The notes beneath the pieces are model-generated. The model made no database searches, was not told the DNA's origin, and worked only from the letters and a program-made list of their open reading frames with translations. Position numbers and translations under genes: made by a program. 64,000 nucleotides of DNA from assembly GCA_963787645.1 (NCBI GenBank), contig CAWBDS010000012.1, positions 124,001 to 188,000 on the forward strand, given 5' to 3'. This stretch comes from Palsa-504 sp963787645. GTDB taxonomy: Bacteria > Actinomycetota > Actinomycetes > Streptosporangiales > Streptosporangiaceae. Within the stretch, counting starts at the first letter, position 1. Every line of letters starts with the position of its first letter. Positions 34,300-42,412 of the stretch are shown piece by piece.

Positions 34300-35112
34300 T
34301 TATCCCACTCCCATCAGGCCTTCGAATTCGGCGGCGATCTCGTCGAGGCTGACTTTGACGATATCCGGATATCTCGCTACCCCGCCGCCCGCGATGTGCT
34401 CGAGCCGGCTGGTGTACGGGATCTCGATGCCGCGCTCGAGCAGCAGCGCGCGCACCGACGCGGCCAGCGGCGGCAGGTACCGGTTGACCTCACGGTCGCG
34501 GTCGGGGAAGTCGTCGGGAACCTCGTGCAGCACGGCCCGCAGCGCTTCGATGGCCTCCCCGATGGCCGCGGGCGGCATCTGCCTGCCGATCTCCCCGAGC
34601 CGCGCCCGGTAGTTCTCGAAGACCGCCTTTCCGAGCTGCATGTTCAGTTCCGCGGCCGCGCTGTCCTCCCCGGCTTCGGCCAGGAAGCTGGCCAGCCGGC
34701 GCGCCGCGTCCCGGTCCCCCCGGTCCAGCAGCGCCCGGCCCAGCGCCATGGTGGCGCCGACCACCTTGGCCCACAGCAGGCCCGCCTGCGCGTACGCGCC
34801 GAGCAACTGCGCCTGCCGGTCCCCGCCCCCGGAATCAACCGCGCCGGAATCAACCGCGCCGGAGTCAACCGCATGGGCATCAACCGCGTCGGCATCAGCC
34901 GCGTCGGCGCCCAGGACCCCGGCCAGGCCGGTCGCCTTGAGCAGCTCCCGGGTCAAGAAGAGCAGGTCATCGCACTCCGCGGCGAGCTGCCGGGCTCGTT
35001 CCTGGTCTTCGGCCAGCAGGAAGTGCGCGAAGATGGCGGGCCGGGCGGCCTGCCGGAGAGACAGATAGGGCGACGGGGCCATGGCAGGCTCGGGGATCCT
35101 TTCCAGCGACAT
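34300..35112 (-). CDS. Hypothetical helical protein of the FtsK-like operon
   Basis: 270 aa from ATG 35112, which overlaps the FtsK-like stop (ATGA); an upstream GTG at 35202 would add 30 unconserved residues. It is helix-rich with LAAECDDLLFLTRELLK, then a low-complexity insert in which a short VDSGA unit repeats three times, and the tetratricopeptide-like AAAELNMQLGKAVFENYRAR. The ending PDIVKVSLDEIAAEFEGL is acidic. I do not recognise a family. Tight coupling suggests a subunit or regulator of the ATPase. Confidence 0.65.
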   Translation of the reverse strand: MSLERIPEPAMAPSPYLSLRQAARPAIFAHFLLAEDQERARQLAAECDDLLFLTRELLKATGLAGVLGADAADADAVDAHAVDSGAVDSGAVDSGGGDRQAQLLGAYAQAGLLWAKVVGATMALGRALLDRGDRDAARRLASFLAEAGEDSAAAELNMQLGKAVFENYRARLGEIGRQMPPAAIGEAIEALRAVLHEVPDDFPDRDREVNRYLPPLAASVRALLLERGIEIPYTSRLEHIAGGGVARYPDIVKVSLDEIAAEFEGLMGVG

Positions 35113-37798
35113 CAAACGGGGCTCCCGAACGCGGCCCGGACAAACGCGTACAGCGAGGCCACCGAGTACGGCTTGAACTTCTCTACCTGTTCCGCGGGCC
35201 ACTCGGTATCCCGGTACAGGGCGCGGTCGTCGTCCAGGCTGGCCGCGGCCGACACGCCCAGCAGGGCGTCGCTTTCTGCCGGGGACAGCACGCGGAGCAC
35301 CGCCCGGTGCCCGAAGTGGGCCAGGCCCGCGCGCCGCAGCGCCCGTTCCGCGGTCGCGTATCCGTCGGCCCAGGCCACCACGTGCAGGCCGAGGTCGGGT
35401 CCCTTCTCGGCCAGCCGGACCAGGCGCGCCGAGGTCTCGCTGGCCCGGCCGTAGTCGCCTTCGGCCAGCAGTTCATGCCAGCGGTGCAGCCCCGCGATCA
35501 GGAAGAACCGTTCGGGCCGGGGCGGTCCGTCGCTGTCGGCGAGCCGGGCGTCCAGGTCGTCGAGCAGGTCATCCAGCTCCGCCCCGGCCGTCCGGCGGTC
35601 CGCGATCCGCATCTGGTGGGGCAGGGCGCGCAGCGGGTCGAAGAAGCCATGGAACGCCGACGAGGGCCGGGTGAACTCGGCGATGGTGAAGCGGACGTCG
35701 GCGGGGGAGCGCTGGATCGCGGCGCTGATCACGGTGGCCAGCAGCAGCCCGTGGCCGTGGTCCTCGCCGCCGACGATGAGCAGGTTGGACCGGACGTAGC
35801 GCTCGAAGGTCGCGGTGGTGGCGGGCTTGATCTCGATCGCCTCACCCAGCCAGGCGTCCACCGTGCCACCCGGCGGCGGCCAGCCCGCGGAATCCGCGAC
35901 CGCTGCGGCGAACTCCGCGGGCGCGTCGGGATCGAAGCTGGCCGGCGGCGGATACTCCCGGCCGTCCCCGAGCGCCCGGATCTGCCCGATCAGCGCCAGC
36001 CGTTCGCGCGTCGGCAGGTAGGCGATCCGCATCACCGGGTTGGCGCCCTCGCCGCGGCGGTCGTTGTAGATCGCGTCCCCCGCGTGGATCAGCCTGGTCG
36101 CCGCGTCGATACCGTCGCCCAGGATGGCCTGGGACACCGACGGCTGCGTGCAGCCCAGCGCGATGCGCAGCGCCATCTGCTCGTAGACCGGCCGCAGGTA
36201 CGCGGTCAGCGGCCCGCCCGGCGACTGGGTGGCCAGCAGCAGGTGCAGGCCGAACGCCGCGCCCCGCTTGGCGATGTCGGCCAGCAGCCGCCCGGCCTCC
36301 CGGGCCAGCCGGTCTTCCTCGCTGAACAGCACCTGGAACTCGTCCATGATGACCAGCGCCCGCGGCATCACGTTCCCGGTGACCATGCGGTAGTCGGGCA
36401 GGTCGGTGACGCGCGCCTCCCGGCACAGCCGGGCCCGCCGGTTGATCTCGTCGTGGAACCGTCGCAGCATCGACAGCCCGAACTCCCGGTCGGTGCGCGA
36501 GGTGATGGCCCGGGCGTGCGGCAGCCGTTCGGTCAGGTAGGCGTCGAACTCGACCTCCTTGAAGTCGAGCAGGTACAGCTCGAGCTCCTCCGGCGGATAC
36601 CGCAGTGCGAGCTGGCTGATCAGCACGTGCAGCAGGTTGGTCTTGCCCATCCGCACGTCGCCGCCGACCAGGCCGTGGTGCACGCCGCGCACGCCCATCA
36701 CGAATCGCTGCGGCTCGCCCTTGCCGTCCACGCCGATCTGCACGTCCAGGCCGTCGGTGGTCACCCCGGACCACCGGCCCGACGGGCCGGCCGCGATCCG
36801 CGAGAAGGGCAGCTCCCGGGCCGCGGAGCTGGCCATGGCGCCCACCGCGTCCAGCCACGGGTTGGCCCGGCCGGCCGACGGCATCTGGTCCGGCTCGATC
36901 GCGGCAGGCCCGAAGTCCGGGTCGTCCCAGCTGAGGTGACCGTGCGCGTCCCGGCCCAGGTTGGTGCTGCGGGCGGTCAGCGCGGCCAGGTCCAGCCCTC
37001 GGGCGCCGGCGCACCGGGGTCTACCGTGGCCAGGATGTACAGCCCGGCCCGGGGCCCGTTGCGGGCTAGGTTACCGAGCAGCTCCTCGGCTTGGTCGCCG
37101 AGCCCGGCCGGGAGCCCGGCCAGGACCAGGACGTGGTAGGGGACCAGCACCCCGGTGGTGGCCGCGTTGTAGTCCTCGATCGAATCGTACACGTTGGTCA
37201 GCCGGTGCTGGGTGACCTCCACCACGTGGGCGCTCAGCGTGGTCAGCAGGTCCTCGATCTCGTCTGGCCGGGCCGCGACCCCGCTGCCCACCCGCAGCGG
37301 CGGCGGCAGCCGCAGGAACGCGCTCAGGTGCCGTCCCTGCCCGACCGGATCGGCCAGCGCGAACCGCACCGTGCCCGGCGCGGTCGCGGTAGCCAGCCGC
37401 AGGACCAGCGCCTGCAGCAGCGACCGGGCCTGGTCGGCGAAGCCGTGCTCGGAGATCAGCACGTGCCCGTACCGGGCCAGCCGCGCGACCGCCGGGGCGG
37501 TGGGCAGCCCGGGCGCCGACGACAGCAGCGGCGCCCGCAGCCGGCCGACGCGCAAGCCATCCGGCGCGGGCGCGTGCGGATCGGGCTGGTAGCCGTCCCA
37601 CGCCCGGTCGTCGAAGCTGCCCAGCGCCCACGGATGCTCGGCGGTCAGCGTCCCCACCGCGCCCAGCGCGCGCACCGCGCCGGCCGGGGTCACGGTGCCG
37701 TCCAGGTAATGCTCAGCGCAGCGGCGCGCCGCGGCGGCCGAGGAAGCCAGGTGAACGCAGGCGTCGTGGATCTCGCGCTCGATCGCCGCGACCGGCAT
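35112..37798 (-). pseudogene. Multi-domain FtsK/SpoIIIE (EccC-like) ATPase, frameshifted
   Basis: About 895 aa if the single-base gap is closed. Starting at ATG 37798 (GAGG upstream), residues 1-268 hold a helical part and a first degenerate ATPase-like domain (RYGHVLISEHGFADQARSLLQ). The frame changes at about 36995-37000: adding one G to GAGGGC joins it to ARGLDLAALTARSTNLG. The second domain is active-looking: Walker A GGDVRMGKT (about 378-388), LYLLDFKEVEF, Walker B ALVIMDEFQ and sensor LLATQSP. The third domain has GGEDHGHGLLLAT, a Walker A without its lysine. Three FtsK domains with one or two dead copies is the EccC plan of type VII secretion, but the membrane anchor is missing, so a soluble motor moving DNA or protein is likely. 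Confidence 0.72.
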
Positions 37799-37841
37799 GG
37801 TCACCTCAATACTCAGCCTTGCTCACCCTCATAGTCAGCCC

Positions 37842-37860
37842 GTTGCCGGCGATCGGCAAC
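37842..37860 (-). terminator. Short hairpin between response regulator and FtsK-like operon
   Basis: GTTGCCG and CGGCAAC with a 5-base loop follow the response-regulator stop by 12 bases. No T-run; it may only weaken read-through into the FtsK-like operon. Confidence 0.35.
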
Positions 37861-37871
37861 CCCTGGTTACC

Positions 37872-38525
37872 TTAGGCCAGGCGGCGCTCGGCGGCCCACC
37901 TGGTCAGCTGGTGCCGGGAGGAGAGCTGCAGCTTGCGCAGCACCGAAGACACGTGCGACTCCACCGTCTTGACCGAGATGTACAGCTCGCGGGCGACCTC
38001 CTTGTACGTGTAGCCCTGCGCGATCAGCCGCAACACTTCCCGTTCCCGTGAGGTCAGCTGGTCCAGCTCCGGGTCGAACGACGGCTTGACCGCGTGATCA
38101 GCGGAGGAGGCGAACGCGTCGAGCACGAACCCGGCCAGCCGGTGCGAGAATACCGCGTCGCCCGCCGCCACCCGCCGGATGGCATCGGCCAGCTCCGCGG
38201 TCGAGATGGTCTTGGTCACGTAGCCTCGCGCACCCGCCCGGATCACCGCGATCACGTCCTCTGGCGCGTCCGACGCGGATAGCGCCAGGAACCGCACCTC
38301 CGGGTGCGCCGGCTTGATCGCCTGGATCACCGCCTGCCCGCCGCCGCCGGGCAGGTGCACGTCGAGCAGCACCACGTCCGGGACCAGCGAATTGATCAGG
38401 TCGATGGCGGGCTGCACGTCGTCGGCCTCGCCGATCACCTCGACCTGCTTGCCGAGCTCGGACCGGACCCCGGACCGGAACAGCCCGTGGTCGTCGACCA
38501 GCACCACCCGCGGCGCGCCGCTCAT
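37872..38525 (-). CDS. NarL/FixJ-type response regulator
   Basis: 217 aa from ATG 38525, overlapping the kinase stop (ATGA). Receiver: VVLVDDHGLF, phosphoacceptor in VVLLDVHLPG (near Asp57), ALSAS (Thr/Ser switch) and YVTKTIS (Lys). The LuxR-type DNA-binding helix-turn-helix is LTSREREVLRLIAQGYTYKEVARELYISVKTVESHVSSVLRKL. It forms a two-component system with the PspC-domain kinase just upstream. Confidence 0.93.
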   Translation of the reverse strand: MSGAPRVVLVDDHGLFRSGVRSELGKQVEVIGEADDVQPAIDLINSLVPDVVLLDVHLPGGGGQAVIQAIKPAHPEVRFLALSASDAPEDVIAVIRAGARGYVTKTISTAELADAIRRVAAGDAVFSHRLAGFVLDAFASSADHAVKPSFDPELDQLTSREREVLRLIAQGYTYKEVARELYISVKTVESHVSSVLRKLQLSSRHQLTRWAAERRLA

Positions 38526-39847
38526 GACCGGCTCACCGACGCGGACCGCGGCATCTGAAGCGTCACCTTGGTTCCCTCGCCTTCCGCGCTCACCACGCTC
38601 ACCGTCCCGCCGCGCCGGGTCATCCGGCCGTGCACCGATTCGGCCAGCCCCTTGCGATCCCCGGGTACCGAGGACGGGTCGAAGCCCTTGCCCCGGTCGC
38701 GCACCACGATCGACACCGAACCGGCCTCCACCTCGGCGAACAGCGAGATCACGCCGGCCCCGGACCACTTCGCCGCGTTCACCGTGGCCTCCCGGGCCGC
38801 GGCCAGCAGGGCGTTGAGGTTGTCGTCCAGCTCACAGTCCCCGACCGTCACCGCCTCCACCGGAACCCCGTACCGGGCCTCGACGTCCACGACAATGAGC
38901 CGGACCCCGGCGGCCAGGGTCATATCCTCGCCTGCTTCGTTCGGCGCGCGCCCCTCGAACAGCCAGGACCGCAGCTCGCGTTCCTGCAGCCGGGCCAGCT
39001 GGATGACCTTCTGCGGGTCATCCGCGCGCCGCTGGATCAGGGCCAGCGTCTGCAGCATCGAGTCGTGCAGCTGAGCCGAGATGTCGGCCCGTTCCTCGGC
39101 CCGGACCTTGGCTTGGCGCTCCAGCACCAGGTCGCGCCCGATCCGCAGCCACCACGGGCCGAGGACCAGCACGATGCCCGCGATGACCAGCAGGACCGCG
39201 CCGAGCGGCCGCAGCAGGGCCAGGCTCTCGTGGGCCGAGGCCAGCCATCCCGCGCCGCCGAAGATCAGCGCCGCCGCGACCGTCAGCCGGATCGCCGACC
39301 ACCTGGTCCGGGCGGCCGGGTTAGGCGCCGAGCCCAGCGGCTCGGCCAGCCGGCGCAGCGTGGCTTGCTCCTCCGGCGAGCCGTTCCGCCAGATCAGCAC
39401 CAGGCCGGCCACCGTGACCAGCTGCGGCCACGCGTAGCTGTCCACCCAGCCGTTGCCGACCACGTTGGCGATGAACAGCACCAAGGCCAGCAGCGTGGCC
39501 AGGCCGGCCGCGAGCGCGATGCCCCGCGAATCAGACCGGGCCCGGTGGCCGATGCTGGTGTCCTCTCCGGCCGCCGGGATCAGCAGCCAGCCCACCATGT
39601 ACAGCGGCACGAAGAATCCGGACGGGATCAGCGCGATCAGCACGAAGACCACCCGCACGGTGGTGACGTTGAACCCGCGCCAGGCCGCCACGCCCGCGGC
39701 GACGCCGCCGGCCAGCCGCTCGCCTGGGTCCCGCCGCAGCGGCCCGCCATCGCCCCGGCGCCGCAGACCGAACGGACCGCGGTGCCAGTGCCCCCACGGA
39801 CCGTACTGGTGCTCCCACCGTGCTGGATCTTCCACGTTCCCCATCAT
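38522..39847 (-). CDS. PspC-domain sensor histidine kinase (HisKA_3 type)
   Basis: About 441 aa from ATG 39847 with GAGGCGA upstream; GTG 39859 is the alternative. An N-terminal PspC domain (GERLAGGVAAGVAAWRGFNVTTVRVVFVL with PLYMVGWLLIPAA) precedes several membrane helices to about residue 235. The kinase part has ERADISAQLHDSMLQTLALI (phospho-His) and ATPase motifs AAREATVNAAKWSGA and RDRGKGFDPSSVPGDRKGLAESV. It probably senses membrane stress and is divergent from another PspC gene; the shared 130-base gap probably holds both promoters. Confidence 0.9.
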   Translation of the reverse strand: MMGNVEDPARWEHQYGPWGHWHRGPFGLRRRGDGGPLRRDPGERLAGGVAAGVAAWRGFNVTTVRVVFVLIALIPSGFFVPLYMVGWLLIPAAGEDTSIGHRARSDSRGIALAAGLATLLALVLFIANVVGNGWVDSYAWPQLVTVAGLVLIWRNGSPEEQATLRRLAEPLGSAPNPAARTRWSAIRLTVAAALIFGGAGWLASAHESLALLRPLGAVLLVIAGIVLVLGPWWLRIGRDLVLERQAKVRAEERADISAQLHDSMLQTLALIQRRADDPQKVIQLARLQERELRSWLFEGRAPNEAGEDMTLAAGVRLIVVDVEARYGVPVEAVTVGDCELDDNLNALLAAAREATVNAAKWSGAGVISLFAEVEAGSVSIVVRDRGKGFDPSSVPGDRKGLAESVHGRMTRRGGTVSVVSAEGEGTKVTLQMPRSASVSRS

Positions 39848-39977
39848 CGCTCGCCTCACGCGTGCGTGGGTATAGGGGCCAACCCCGATACGACCCCGAT
39901 ATCGAGGTGGGGAATCAGGGTCTGATCAGGGTTGTTCCCCGATGCGCGGCCGAACCTCCAGGACGCAACCTAGGGCC

Positions 39978-40283
39978 ATGAACACGAACACCGTGAACCC
40001 GGAAGACACCACCACCCAATCCGAGCGGACCACCCGCACCGCACCGGGGCGTGTCCTCATCCGCCGGCCCTACGACGACCGCATGCTCGGCGGCGTGGCC
40101 GGCGGGCTGGCCCGTTACTTCGGCGTCGACACCATCATCGTCCGGATCGCCTTCGTGGTCCTGACCCTGTTCGGCGGCGCGGGTATCCCGCTCTACCTGG
40201 CCGGACTGCTGCTGATCCCCGACGAGGGCAGCGACCAGTCCATCGCCGCGTCCATCATCGAATCCCTCCAGCAGCGGCGGTAG
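39978..40283 (+). CDS. PspC domain-containing protein
   Basis: 101 aa from ATG 39978. After a 30-residue hydrophilic start comes the PspC domain: RRPYDDRMLGGVAGGLARYFGVDTIIVRIAFVVLTLFGGAGIPLYLAGLLLIP (two membrane helices). PspC proteins act in envelope stress. It is divergent from the PspC kinase and followed 5 bases later by the DUF1707 gene, so the three probably form one stress module. Confidence 0.92.
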   Translation: MNTNTVNPEDTTTQSERTTRTAPGRVLIRRPYDDRMLGGVAGGLARYFGVDTIIVRIAFVVLTLFGGAGIPLYLAGLLLIPDEGSDQSIAASIIESLQQRR

Positions 40284-40287
40284 CACC

Positions 40288-40740
40288 ATGTCAACGCAAC
40301 GCACCAGCCCGCTCGGCGGCTTCTCCCCGCTGTTCCGCGGCCTGTACTCCGACCAGCACCTGCGCGTCTCGGACGCCGAGCGCCAGGCCGTGGCCGACCG
40401 GCTCGGCGAGCACTACGCCGAGGGCCGGCTCGACCAGGCCGAGTTCGACGACCGTGTGGGCCGCGCGATGAGCGCCAAGACCCGCGCCGACCTGAGCGGA
40501 CTTTTTTCGGACCTGCCGGAAACTGGGGCTCCGGCAGTCCCGGATCACCCGCGATACCGCAAGCGCCGGCACCCGGTACTGGTTTTCGTCCTGCTCGTCC
40601 TGTTCATCATGGCCACCGCGCACGCGCTCCTGTGGGCCACGCTGCCCTGGCTGTGGGCGGCCTTCCTGGGGCTGGCCCTGCTGTTCGTCACCGCCACGGT
40701 CGGACGGCACCGTCCCCATCAGGACCGCGAAGCTCAATAA
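40288..40740 (+). CDS. DUF1707 (SHOCT-like) domain membrane protein
   Basis: 150 aa. The N-terminal DUF1707 domain reads LRVSDAERQAVADRLGEHYAEGRLDQAEFDDRVGRAMSAKTRADLSGLFSDLP (about 25-80), followed by two C-terminal membrane helices (HPVLVFVLLVLFIMATAHALL and WLWAAFLGLALLFVTA). Typical length. Directly downstream of the PspC gene, a common actinobacterial pair. Confidence 0.9.
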   Translation: MSTQRTSPLGGFSPLFRGLYSDQHLRVSDAERQAVADRLGEHYAEGRLDQAEFDDRVGRAMSAKTRADLSGLFSDLPETGAPAVPDHPRYRKRRHPVLVFVLLVLFIMATAHALLWATLPWLWAAFLGLALLFVTATVGRHRPHQDREAQ

Positions 40741-40859
40741 CAACAGATTTTGGCGGAACGAAACGTGGTTCCACCCCCGCGACCAGTCGGCCGCATACCG
40801 GGGCTGGGACCACGTTCGCGTGTACGCGCCTGGGATCAGATTGCTGGATAACCGGCTTT

Positions 40860-41290
40860 GTGCCCCCTGCGAAGCACCGGTCCGGATGGCGCTGGCTCGT
40901 ATCCGGCCTGCTCCTGGGCGGGCTGGCGGCGAGTATCGCCATCGAGGGGAGCGGGTATCACTGGCACCTTGGCCATAGCGACTGGGTGCCGGAAATCTCG
41001 ATCTGGTGCGGCATCATCGGGATCCCGACCAGCTTGCTCGGCGTGTGGCTGGGCTGGCTCCCGATCCACGCGCAGCGGACTGGGCCCGAACGGGCCCGAT
41101 CCCAGCTGCTCGACGCGCAGGGCGACCGGCTGGCCCACCTGGTCCCCACCCCGGCCGAGCTGATCCCGGTGACCCGTTCCTGGACTGGTGCACCGAGGAC
41201 GAGCACCGGCTGTTGCGCCGCAGCGGCGCCTCCTACCGGTTCATCCACCGGGAACTGCAGGAGCACCTGGCCGCTCAGTCGCGGTCCTGA
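40860..41290 (+). pseudogene. Remnant of a NACHT-type membrane NTPase
   Basis: From GTG 40860 the frame gives two membrane helices (WRWLVSGLLLGGLAASIAI; IWCGIIGIPTSLLGVWLGWL) and an Arg-rich linker. Near 41163-41168 the reading must shift by one base, after which the sequence is DPFLDWCTEDEHRLLRRSGASYRFIHRELQEHLAAQ, the characteristic C-terminal end of actinobacterial NACHT NTPases. The NTPase domain that should lie between is absent. It is either an internal-deletion remnant or a tiny derivative protein of about 143 aa. The call rests on one motif. Confidence 0.4.
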
Positions 41291-41302
41291 TCGGTCCAAG
41301 CA

Positions 41303-41593
41303 GGGGGCGGCGGGATCGGCGAGCAGGCCAGCGCGAGGCTGGGCGGCGGCGGGATGGCCGAACACGAGACCGCGGTGACCGGCGGCGGCGGGATCGCCGA
41401 GCAGTTCGTCAGCGCCGTCACCGGCGCCGCGGGGATGGCCGAACAGTCCAGCACGGTGCTGGGCGCTAGAGAGATCGCGGTGCACGACAGCGTGGTGCTC
41501 GGCGGCGGCGGGATCGCTGAACAATCGAGCGCCAGGCTCGGCGGCGGCGGGATCTCGGTACACAACAGCGCAGTGCTGGGCGGCGGCGGTATG
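41303..41593. repeat. 39-bp minisatellite, 7.5 units (one of 42 bp)
   Basis: Units start at 41303, 41342, 41381, 41423, 41462, 41501, 41540 and 41579, each beginning GGCGGCGGCGGGAT. On the + strand they would read GGGGIAEQSSARL-like 13-residue repeats. On the minus strand an open frame (41646-41275) would read IPPPPSLALDCSA-like repeats. Neither has a good ribosome site. Units 4 and 5 have diverged at the GGGG part. It lies between the NACHT remnant and the GntR gene. Confidence 0.88.
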
Positions 41594-41638
41594 CGCGACC
41601 CAGGCTTCATAACTCCCATGCTGCGTCCGGTCCGGCCG

Positions 41639-42409
41639 TTAAACAAGCCCTATGGCCCCGGTCCACACCACGACCCGGGTCCGGTCACCGCGGAACAGGT
41701 CGCGGGCGAACTCCAGCGGCTCGCCGGATTGGGCGTAGGCGGTCCGCTCGACCAGCATCAGCGGCGCGCCCACCTCGACCTCCAGCGCCTCGGCCTCGCG
41801 CACCCCGGCCGTCACCGGCTCCAGGCTCTCCCGGGCCCGGTGCGGCCGCAGCCCGTACCTGACCTCGAGCAGCTCGTACAGCGAGCCGTCCAGCCGCGAT
41901 TCCAGGAAGCCGGGGAACCGCTCGGCCGGGAACAGCGAGCGCTCCAGCACGATCGGCCGGCCGTCGGCCAGCCGGACCCGCCGGACCTCGTAGACCGGGC
42001 CGCCCTCGCCGATCCGCAGGGCGGCCCCCGCGGCCGGGCCCGCCGGGCGCTGGGTGGCGGACAGCACCCGGGCCCCGGCCACCATGCCGTGCCGCCGCAG
42101 CTGCTCGGAGAACCCGGTCAGCGTGGTGAGGTCCTGCTCCAGCTTGGGCGCGGCCACGAACGTTCCGCCGCGCCGCCCCGCGGTTCGCACCACCAGGCCA
42201 CGCCGGGCCAGCTCGGCCAGCGCGTGCCGCAACGTCATCCGGCTGACGCCGAACCACGCGGCCAGGTCGTGCTCGGTCGGCAGCCGGTCGCCCGGCACCA
42301 GCGCGCCCGTCGCGATCTCCCCGGCCAGCCAGTCCTCGATCTGGCCGTGCACCGTGGTGCCCGGCCCCCGGATGATCTCGGGCGGCTGCCGGGTAATCCG
42401 CAGCGCCAC
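41639..42409 (-). CDS. GntR/HutC family regulator (UTRA domain)
   Basis: 256 aa. The winged helix occupies about 20-88: VHGQIEDWLAGEIATGALVPGDRLPTEHDLAAWFGVSRMTLRHALAELARRGLVV. The UTRA ligand domain (about 105-245) has GRPIVLERSLFPAERFPGF and PLMLVERTAYAQSGEPLEFARDLFRGDRTRVVV. It follows the permease gene with a 3-base gap and shares its direction. The palindromes GTCTAGAC and GGTCTAGACC around the divergent start sites fit the HutC-type consensus, so it should repress this cluster until a ligand binds. Confidence 0.9.
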   Translation of the reverse strand: MALRITRQPPEIIRGPGTTVHGQIEDWLAGEIATGALVPGDRLPTEHDLAAWFGVSRMTLRHALAELARRGLVVRTAGRRGGTFVAAPKLEQDLTTLTGFSEQLRRHGMVAGARVLSATQRPAGPAAGAALRIGEGGPVYEVRRVRLADGRPIVLERSLFPAERFPGFLESRLDGSLYELLEVRYGLRPHRARESLEPVTAGVREAEALEVEVGAPLMLVERTAYAQSGEPLEFARDLFRGDRTRVVVWTGAIGLV

Positions 42410-42412
42410 CGG

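Noticed and set aside
35112..37798. Standard ESX/type VII secretion core
   Set aside because: No EccB, EccD, EccE or mycosin genes, and the motor has no N-terminal membrane anchor.
41303..41593. Possible CRISPR array
   Set aside because: Units are contiguous, with no unique spacers of constant length between conserved repeats, and no cas genes are near.
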